A DNA stretch of 9,532 nt, taken from Limisphaerales bacterium. Lineage in GTDB: Bacteria; Verrucomicrobiota; Verrucomicrobiae; Limisphaerales; UBA11358. A program made the position numbers and the translations under genes. Positions 5,556-9,532 of this stretch are shown in pieces. The notes under the pieces were generated by a model. It was not told where the DNA came from, made no database searches, and saw only the letters and a list, made by a program, of their open reading frames with translations. Numbering within the stretch: the first letter of the stretch is position 1; each line of letters starts with the position of its first letter. The stretch covers positions 1 through 9,532 of the forward strand of contig PLZL01000321.1 in the NCBI GenBank assembly GCA_003152145.1, given 5' to 3'.

Positions 5556-5570
5556 TTCCCTCTTGTCATC
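5552..5570. repeat. 19-bp direct repeat, left copy
   Basis: The sequence gaaattccctcttgtcatc is identical to 6335-6353. After the identical core both copies reach ttcctg at the same distance (5578-5583 and 6361-6366), so the similarity extends about 30 bp. The copy lies 36 bp beyond the stop codon of the XRE antitoxin. Confidence 0.85.
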
Positions 5571-5606
5571 CGGCTATTTCCTGCTGTTCCATTTTTACCG
5601 ATTGAA

Positions 5607-5891
5607 TCAGGCTTCCACCAATTCGATAATCAAGTTTTTGCCCAAGGCGTGCGCGACGCGTTCGAGGGTGGAAAGGCGCACGTCTTCGGCATGGTTTTCC
5701 AGCCGCGAGATGGCGGATTTTCTCGTCTTGGTGCGTTGCGCAAGGTCTTCCTGCGTGATGCCCGCCTGCTCGCGCGCCTGTCGCAGAAGGACGCCCACCT
5801 TGAATTCCCGGTAGCCGTTCTCAAAATTTCCGGCGAACGTTTTGTCGGTGCGTTTGCGCCGGCTGATGTATTTGTCGAGGTCGTCTTTCAT
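5607..5891 (-). CDS. higA: XRE-family antitoxin (HigA-like)
   Basis: The protein has 94 residues from ATG 5891, which overlaps the toxin stop as ATGA. The longer open frame upstream of 5891 is only the toxin gene in another frame. After a charged N-terminus, residues about 32-85 form a five-helix HTH_3/Cro-C1 domain: LLRQAREQAGITQEDLAQ carries the first helices, and the TRKSAISRLENHAED segment holds the recognition helix. The C-terminus ends in hydrophobic residues (NLIIELVEA), probably for dimerisation or toxin contact. Such antitoxins inhibit the partner toxin and repress their own operon. AAGG about 8-11 nt upstream of the ATG, inside the toxin's 3' end, may help translation. The XRE call is firm; the HigA label follows from toxin-first order. 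Confidence 0.88.
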   Translation of the reverse strand: MKDDLDKYISRRKRTDKTFAGNFENGYREFKVGVLLRQAREQAGITQEDLAQRTKTRKSAISRLENHAEDVRLSTLERVAHALGKNLIIELVEA

Positions 5892-6241
5892 CGTCTTGCC
5901 TTTCGGTTCAGGTAATCGCGCCGCCGTTGTGTGGCGAGTTCGATTTCCCGGTTCGGTGTTTTCTGTGTCTTCTTCGCAAATCCGTTGGTCAAAATAATCA
6001 GGCTGCCCGCGTCCCAAAAGCCCAGCAGCCGGAACGCATCGCCGCCAAATTCCGCGCGGACTTCCCAAAGTTCGTCCGCGCCTTCAAGTTTTTTCAAGTA
6101 TTGCTTCGGCACCAGCGGCAGTTCCTGCACCAATTTAAGCACCCATGCCACTTTCTGCGCCTGCTTCGGGCCGAGACCATCGAGAAATTCTTCCACCGGA
6201 CAATCGCCACTGGCGTTGCGGTAAAATTGAATTTCGCGCAT
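5888..6241 (-). CDS. higB: RelE/HigB-type toxin (phage Gp49-like)
   Basis: ATG at 6241 gives 117 residues; a GTG one codon earlier is the only alternative. The fold features of the Gp49-like/HigB group are visible: a helical stretch (EEFLDGLGPKQAQKV), the strand LWEVRAEF, FRLLGFWDAGSLIIL, then GFAKKTQKTP followed by EIELATQRRRDYL. The last block (F-x-K-K-T-x-K-T-P with EI-x-x-A-x-x-R) is the family signature, and its basic and polar residues are thought to form the RNA-cleaving site of ribosome-dependent mRNA interferases. It is first in the operon and overlaps the antitoxin by 4 nt, so the two are co-translated. The length is normal and nothing is missing, so the toxin appears intact. It is divergent from rpmE across a 145-bp gap that must hold both promoters. 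Confidence 0.9.
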   Translation of the reverse strand: MREIQFYRNASGDCPVEEFLDGLGPKQAQKVAWVLKLVQELPLVPKQYLKKLEGADELWEVRAEFGGDAFRLLGFWDAGSLIILTNGFAKKTQKTPNREIELATQRRRDYLNRKARR

Positions 6242-6334
6242 CACCGGGAAGTTAGCATATTTGTGAACTTGTCGTCAACGCCAAGGCCAATTTGCAATTT
6301 TTGGAGAGTTTGTTCAGCGTGATTGTTAACGCAA

Positions 6335-6353
6335 GAAATTCCCTCTTGTCATC
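6335..6353. repeat. 19-bp direct repeat, right copy (rpmE upstream region)
   Basis: This copy is identical to 5552-5570 and lies 34-52 bp upstream of the rpmE start codon. It contains the candidate rpmE -35 (TTGTCA, 6346-6351), so it is probably the native copy; the left copy has no -10 at the matching distance. Confidence 0.85.
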
Positions 6354-6373
6354 GCCCGTTTTCCTGATAGATT
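6346..6373 (+). promoter_or_regulatory. Candidate rpmE promoter, extended -10
   Basis: TTGTCA (6346-6351), 16 nt, then TAGATT (6368-6373) preceded by TGA, giving a TGN extended -10. Transcription would begin near 6380, leaving only about 6-8 nt before the rpmE ATG. No Shine-Dalgarno sequence precedes that ATG, which is consistent with a very short leader. The prediction comes from sequence alone. Confidence 0.4.
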
Positions 6374-6386
6374 TGATGTCCTTTTT

Positions 6387-6632
6387 ATGAAGACGGACAT
6401 TCATCCGAAATATGTGGACGCGGAAATCCGTTGCGCCTGCGGCAACACGATCAAGACCCGCTCCACCAAGCCGGTCATCATCGTCGGCATCTGCAACGTC
6501 TGCCATCCGTTCTACACCGGCCAGCAAAAATTCGTGGACACCGCCGGTCGCGTGGACAAGTTCCAGCAGCGCCTCGCGAAAACCAAGGCCGCGCAAGCCG
6601 AACACGCGACGAAGAAGAAAAAGAAGGTTTAG
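6387..6632 (+). CDS. rpmE: 50S ribosomal protein L31
   Basis: The product is 81 residues beginning MKTDIHPKY, the hallmark L31 N-terminus. Cys16 and Cys18 (CAC) with Cys36 and Cys39 (CNVC) give the four zinc ligands, so this is the zinc-containing (C+) form and not the zinc-free paralogue. HPFYTG and GRVDKF are conserved rRNA- and protein-contact segments. The C-terminus is extended by a lysine-rich tail (KKKKK), beyond the about 70 residues of the Escherichia coli protein. L31 bridges the large and small subunits. No Shine-Dalgarno sequence is visible. The gene is followed by a terminator and then prfA, a translation gene. Confidence 0.97.
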   Translation: MKTDIHPKYVDAEIRCACGNTIKTRSTKPVIIVGICNVCHPFYTGQQKFVDTAGRVDKFQQRLAKTKAAQAEHATKKKKKV

Positions 6633-6646
6633 CTGCCCGCTTTCAT

Positions 6647-6689
6647 TCCGCCCGCTGGCGCATCGTCACCTGCGGGCGGATTTCTTTTT
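6647..6689 (+). terminator. Rho-independent-type terminator between rpmE and prfA
   Basis: A perfect 9-bp GC-rich stem (TCCGCCCGC at 6647-6655 with GCGGGCGGA at 6672-6680) and a 16-nt loop are followed by the T-rich run TTTCTTTTT. The run ends only 6 nt before the prfA ATG, so the hairpin also covers the region where a prfA ribosome binding site would be. A second GCCCGC at 6635-6640 could pair with the same downstream arm as an alternative fold. Confidence 0.75.
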
Positions 6690-6695
6690 GCGAAA

Positions 6696-7775
6696 ATGGA
6701 TTTGACGCCACACATCGAAAAGTTCCGCCGCCGCTTTGCCGAGGTCGAGGCCGCCTTGAGCGACCCGAAGGTCTTCGACAACCAGCAACGCGCGCAGGAA
6801 TTGTCCCGCGAATACGCCCGGCTCAAGGAGCTGATGGCGCATGGCGAAAATTATTTGAAGGCGCGGGCGCATTTGAACGAGAACCGCGCGTTGTTGGAAA
6901 ATGAACCGGCGGAATCCGAACTCGCGGTGATGGCGAAGGAAGAAATCGCGCGGCTTGAAGCCGGGGAGAAGCGCCTCGCGCAGCAAATTCAATTCGGACT
7001 GGTGCCGCCGGACCCGACGGATTCGCGCAATACCATCATCGAAATCCGCGCCGGCGCGGGCGGCTCGGAATCCGCGCTGTTTTCCGCCGATCTTTACCGG
7101 ATGTATTGCCGCTATGCCGAGGCGCGCGGCTGGAAGATTGAAGCAATGGATTCGAGTCCGTCTGATCTCGGCGGGTTCAAGGAAATCATTTTTTCCATCA
7201 CCGGCACGGATGTTTTTAAGCGGCTGAAATACGAGAGCGGCGTTCACCGCGTCCAGCGGGTGCCCGCGACCGAGGCGCAGGGCCGCATCCACACCAGCAC
7301 CGCGACCGTGGCCGTGCTGCCCGAGGCGCAGGAAGTGGATGTCGAGATCAAGCCCGACGAAATTGAAGTCACCGTCTGCCGCGCGTCCGGCAAGGGCGGG
7401 CAGGGTGTGAACACCACCGATTCCGCCGTGCAAATCCAGCACAAGCCTAGCGGCCTTACCGTCCGCATCGCCGACGAGCGTTCGCAGATCAAAAACCGGG
7501 CGAAGGCGATGAAGGTTCTGCGCTCGCGTTTGCTCGAAAGAAAGATCGCCGAGGAAAATGCGAAATACGCCGCGCAGCGCAAAGACCAGGTCGGCACGGG
7601 CGAGCGCAGCGAAAAAATCCGCACTTACAATTTTCCGCAGAACCGCGTCACCGACCATCGCATCGAAGTCACGCTTTACAATCTGGCGAATTTCATCGAA
7701 GGGGACCTCGACCCGCTCATCGAGCCGCTGATGACGCATGACATGGAAGAAAAACTGGCCGCGCTGAATTCATGA
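6696..7775 (+). CDS. prfA: Peptide chain release factor 1
   Basis: The 359-residue protein matches the usual RF1 length. The tripeptide PAT (190-192, in RVPATEAQGRIHTSTATV) is the stop-codon-reading motif of RF1, which recognises UAA and UAG; RF2 would carry SPF. The catalytic GGQ (234-236) triggers peptidyl-tRNA hydrolysis, and its glutamine is normally N5-methylated by PrmC. The helical N-terminal domain (1-100) and the AGGSES segment (121-126) are also conserved. The flanking sequence GKGGQGVNTTDSAVQI differs slightly from the enterobacterial GAGGQHVNTTDSAIRI but keeps all essential residues. The ATG at 6696 follows a terminator hairpin with no clear ribosome binding site. The next gene overlaps by 4 nt, and no prmC is adjacent. 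Confidence 0.97.
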   Translation: MDLTPHIEKFRRRFAEVEAALSDPKVFDNQQRAQELSREYARLKELMAHGENYLKARAHLNENRALLENEPAESELAVMAKEEIARLEAGEKRLAQQIQFGLVPPDPTDSRNTIIEIRAGAGGSESALFSADLYRMYCRYAEARGWKIEAMDSSPSDLGGFKEIIFSITGTDVFKRLKYESGVHRVQRVPATEAQGRIHTSTATVAVLPEAQEVDVEIKPDEIEVTVCRASGKGGQGVNTTDSAVQIQHKPSGLTVRIADERSQIKNRAKAMKVLRSRLLERKIAEENAKYAAQRKDQVGTGERSEKIRTYNFPQNRVTDHRIEVTLYNLANFIEGDLDPLIEPLMTHDMEEKLAALNS

Positions 7776-8356
7776 AATTGCCACCGCACATCAAGGGGCT
7801 CATTTTCGATTGTGACGGCACGCTGGCCGACACCATGCCGCTGCACTGGCACGCCTGGCAAATTGTCACTCAGCGGCACGGGCTGCATTTCCCCGAGGAC
7901 CGCTTTTACTCGTTCGGCGGCGTGCCGACGCGCGACATTTTGAAGCAGCTGGCGCAGGAGCAAGGCCGTTCGCTTGATCACATCGCCGTCGCGCATGAAA
8001 AGGAAGAGCTTTACCTGCCGCTGATGTCGCGGATCGGGCCGGTGCATGAAGTCGTGGAAATCGCGAAGGCGAACCATGGAAAAATCCCGATGGCCGTTGC
8101 ATCCGGCGGGTCGCAGAAAATCATTTGCATGGTGCTCGACCATTTGAAAATCCGGCATTTTTTCGACGCCGTGGTGACCAATGAAATGGTGAAGCATCAG
8201 AAACCCGCGCCCGACATTTTTCTCGAGGCCGCAAAACAAATTGGCGTTGAGCCGAAATTTTGCCGCGCCTACGAGGACACGGAGATCGGCTTGACCGCCA
8301 TCCGCGCGGCTGGCATGGAGGCAGTGGACGTGCGGGAATTGGTTGTTGGAAAATAA
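7772..8356 (+). CDS. HAD-family phosphatase, beta-phosphoglucomutase-like
   Basis: The 194-residue protein overlaps prfA by ATGA, so translation is probably coupled. Motif I is FDCDGTLADT, with Asp13 as nucleophile and Asp15 as acid-base. The alpha-helical cap follows (about 20-85). Motif II is the serine in VASGGS (Ser111), motif III is Lys144 in KHQKPAPDIF, and motif IV is the acidic pair Glu168-Asp169 in AYEDTEIGLTAIRAAGM. All catalytic residues are present. The layout is HAD subfamily IA, close to beta-phosphoglucomutase or YqaB-type sugar-phosphate phosphatases; substrate cannot be read from sequence. It is cytosolic. Its place behind prfA, where prmC often lies, suggests only co-transcription, not a role in translation. 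Confidence 0.92.
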   Translation: MKLPPHIKGLIFDCDGTLADTMPLHWHAWQIVTQRHGLHFPEDRFYSFGGVPTRDILKQLAQEQGRSLDHIAVAHEKEELYLPLMSRIGPVHEVVEIAKANHGKIPMAVASGGSQKIICMVLDHLKIRHFFDAVVTNEMVKHQKPAPDIFLEAAKQIGVEPKFCRAYEDTEIGLTAIRAAGMEAVDVRELVVGK

Positions 8357-8380
8357 TCAGGATCACAGGACAACAACCAA
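8339..8380. terminator. 10-bp inverted repeat at the end of the HAD gene
   Basis: TTGGTTGTTG (8339-8348) and CAACAACCAA (8371-8380) are perfect inverted copies separated by 22 nt. The left arm lies inside the last codons of the HAD gene. There is no T-run, so it may be a weak or Rho-assisted end signal, or an mRNA 3'-end stabiliser. It lies between convergent genes, where a two-way signal would be expected. Confidence 0.4.
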
Positions 8381-8388
8381 ACTGAAAC

Positions 8389-8405
8389 GGTGAGGTAATC
8401 TCGCC
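8389..8405. terminator. Small hairpin between convergent HAD and GH43 genes
   Basis: GGTGAG (8389-8394) pairs with CTCGCC (8400-8405), with one G-T pair and a 5-nt loop. It is followed by CAAATTG with no proper T-run on either strand. It may assist termination in the 65-bp convergent gap; the evidence is weak. Confidence 0.25.
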
Positions 8406-8421
8406 AAATTGCGGTCAAAGC

Positions 8422-9532
8422 TCATTGAGCCGACGGAATGGAAAACGGATTCTCACGGTAGCTTCGCTCGCGATATTCAAAATAGTCAAAATCCGCGGGC
8501 CGTGCGGTGCCAGCCATGTCCTGACACGCCATTCCGACGAACGCCCCGGTGAAATTCGGCGTGCCGGGAGCACAGGCATCGTCAGAAAGGATGCTCGCGT
8601 CGAATTGTTGCGGCAGCCAGCGCCAGTCTTTGTCCACGCCCTCGACGCGATACGCGAAGTAGAGTCGCTCGAAATCAATCTCCACGCGCAGATGCACGGG
8701 CTTGCCGGCAGGAATCGGGATGGGCGGCGTGAAGGCGTCGGCCTGCGGCGAATCGGGCACGCAGGACATCACGCGCAGGTGTTTGCCGAGCGTTTCATCG
8801 TGCGAGATGTAAAGGTAATGAAATTTCACGCTGCTGTAGTAGCAAACCAGGCCCGCCATCTGCTGGAAATGCTCCGGCTCGAATTCGACGACCGTGGCGG
8901 CGCTGAAACAGTGCGATTGCTGCCGGCGCGCGATGAGCGATTGCCGGAAAAAACTGCCAATCGTTTCCCGGCCAAACAACCGGAGAAAACCGGGGCGGGC
9001 GGTGAGGCTGAAAAGTTCCTCGGGCCACGGCGTCCGCAACCATTGCAAATCAATTGGAAACTGTGGACCGTTGAAATCCTCGCGCGCGGGGACGGCCGGA
9101 AATTTGTGAACTGGCAACTGTGGCGCAGGCGTTTCTAGGGTCGGAATCCTCTGCCCGTCCAGCGTGCGGAGCCATCCGTCGTCGGACCAGACCATTTTTT
9201 GAATCGCCGTTTCGCGGCCCAGCGTGCAGCGGCCGCGATTGCGCAGCGGCCGGCCACAGAGATATACCATGTAGGTCTCGCCGTTCTGCGTTTCGACGAG
9301 GGAAGCATGGCCGGTTTTTTGCAAATCGCTTTCCGGTCGGTTGCGCGCGCTCAAGATGTGTGTGTCGGGATGCAATTCGTAAGGCCCGGTGATTTTTCGC
9401 GAGCGCGCCAGCGTGACGGCATGCGCCCAACTCGTGCCGCCTTCCGCAGTGAGCAGATAATACCAGCCGTTGCGCTTGTAGATGTGCGGCCCCTCGGTGA
9501 GACCGATCGGCGTGCCTTTGAAAATCAATTCG
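8422..9532 (-). CDS. GH43 beta-xylosidase-like glycoside hydrolase, 5' partial
   Basis: About 369 C-terminal residues are visible; the frame runs off the right edge, so the TTG at 9528 is not the start. Just inside the edge, LTEGPHIYKRNGWYYLLTAEGGT carries the GH43 general acid (Glu of TEGP). HAVTLARS, GPYELHP and TGHASLV follow as typical five-bladed beta-propeller elements, the latter with the metal-site His. After a Pro-rich linker (about 130-148), a C-terminal beta-sandwich runs from REDFNG to CQDMAG-x-x-R-x-ADFDYFEYRE, the GH43 C2-type xylosidase module. The family cuts xylose or arabinose from plant polysaccharides. The propeller's N-terminus, with the catalytic base and pKa-modulating aspartates, is outside the window, as is any signal peptide, so location is unknown. 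Confidence 0.9.
   Translation of the reverse strand, partial: ELIFKGTPIGLTEGPHIYKRNGWYYLLTAEGGTSWAHAVTLARSRKITGPYELHPDTHILSARNRPESDLQKTGHASLVETQNGETYMVYLCGRPLRNRGRCTLGRETAIQKMVWSDDGWLRTLDGQRIPTLETPAPQLPVHKFPAVPAREDFNGPQFPIDLQWLRTPWPEELFSLTARPGFLRLFGRETIGSFFRQSLIARRQQSHCFSAATVVEFEPEHFQQMAGLVCYYSSVKFHYLYISHDETLGKHLRVMSCVPDSPQADAFTPPIPIPAGKPVHLRVEIDFERLYFAYRVEGVDKDWRWLPQQFDASILSDDACAPGTPNFTGAFVGMACQDMAGTARPADFDYFEYRERSYRENPFSIPSAQ

Noticed and set aside
5892..6068. An upstream extension of the XRE antitoxin to 153 residues
   Set aside because: The added 59 residues are the toxin gene read in another frame; the ATGA overlap at 5888-5891 and the normal HigA length support the short form.
6666..7739. 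A 357-codon open frame on the minus strand opposite prfA
   Set aside because: It lies wholly opposite a clear RF1 gene, its translation is Arg/Ala/Gly/His-rich without recognisable domains, and such long antisense frames are common opposite GC-rich genes.
8425..9138. A 237-codon plus-strand open frame opposite the GH43 gene
   Set aside because: The minus strand has clear GH43 propeller and sandwich motifs; the plus frame has no recognisable features.

Overview
The window looks like chromosomal DNA from a Verrucomicrobiota bacterium of the Pedosphaera/Limisphaerales type. That placement is an inference from several features together: a secreted delta-60 repeat protein with a Pedosphaera-like C-terminus, a RAYT transposase remnant of the kind common in that phylum, a GH43 glycosidase, a moderately GC-rich sequence, and many starts without a clear Shine-Dalgarno sequence. 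No rRNA or other definitive phylogenetic marker is present.

Layout. (1) 1-1708, plus strand: a probable envelope-stress cluster. It holds a three-BON-domain periplasmic protein (5' end cut by the window), a strong intergenic hairpin, a 49-aa two-helix lmo0937-like membrane peptide, a 72-aa two-helix membrane protein, and two small hypothetical proteins (87 aa and 58 aa). (2) 1711-2066: a decayed serine-recombinase C-terminus pointing at the 3' end of a minus-strand tRNA-Gln(UUG) with an encoded CCA, which looks like an old integration scar. (3) 2144-3328: a stand-alone radical SAM enzyme with a cysteine-rich, SPASM-like C-terminus. (4) 3361-5264: a minus-strand secreted delta-60 repeat protein between two oppositely oriented GGGGTCAG REP-like sequences, next to the C-terminal remnant of a RAYT (REP-associated tyrosine transposase).

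(5) 5265-6353, minus strand: toxin-antitoxin territory. A HicB-like antitoxin has no visible HicA. A complete higBA-type pair (RelE/Gp49-like toxin and XRE antitoxin, 4-nt overlap) is bracketed by a perfect 19-bp direct repeat, whose right copy sits in the upstream region of rpmE. (6) 6387-8356, plus strand: a housekeeping block of rpmE (L31, zinc form), a rho-independent-type terminator almost touching the next start codon, prfA (RF1), and a HAD phosphatase overlapping prfA by 4 nt. (7) 8422 to the end, minus strand: the C-terminal two thirds of a GH43 beta-xylosidase-like enzyme, running off the window.

The housekeeping block appears stable, while the sequence on its left shows repeated small insertions and decay: the recombinase scar, REP/RAYT elements and toxin-antitoxin modules. 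I see no CRISPR array, no complete insertion sequence and no clearly new multi-gene system. The points most worth a second look are the direct repeat around higBA, the REP/RAYT arrangement around the delta-60 gene, the rpmE-prfA terminator, and the cluster of tiny stress-associated genes.
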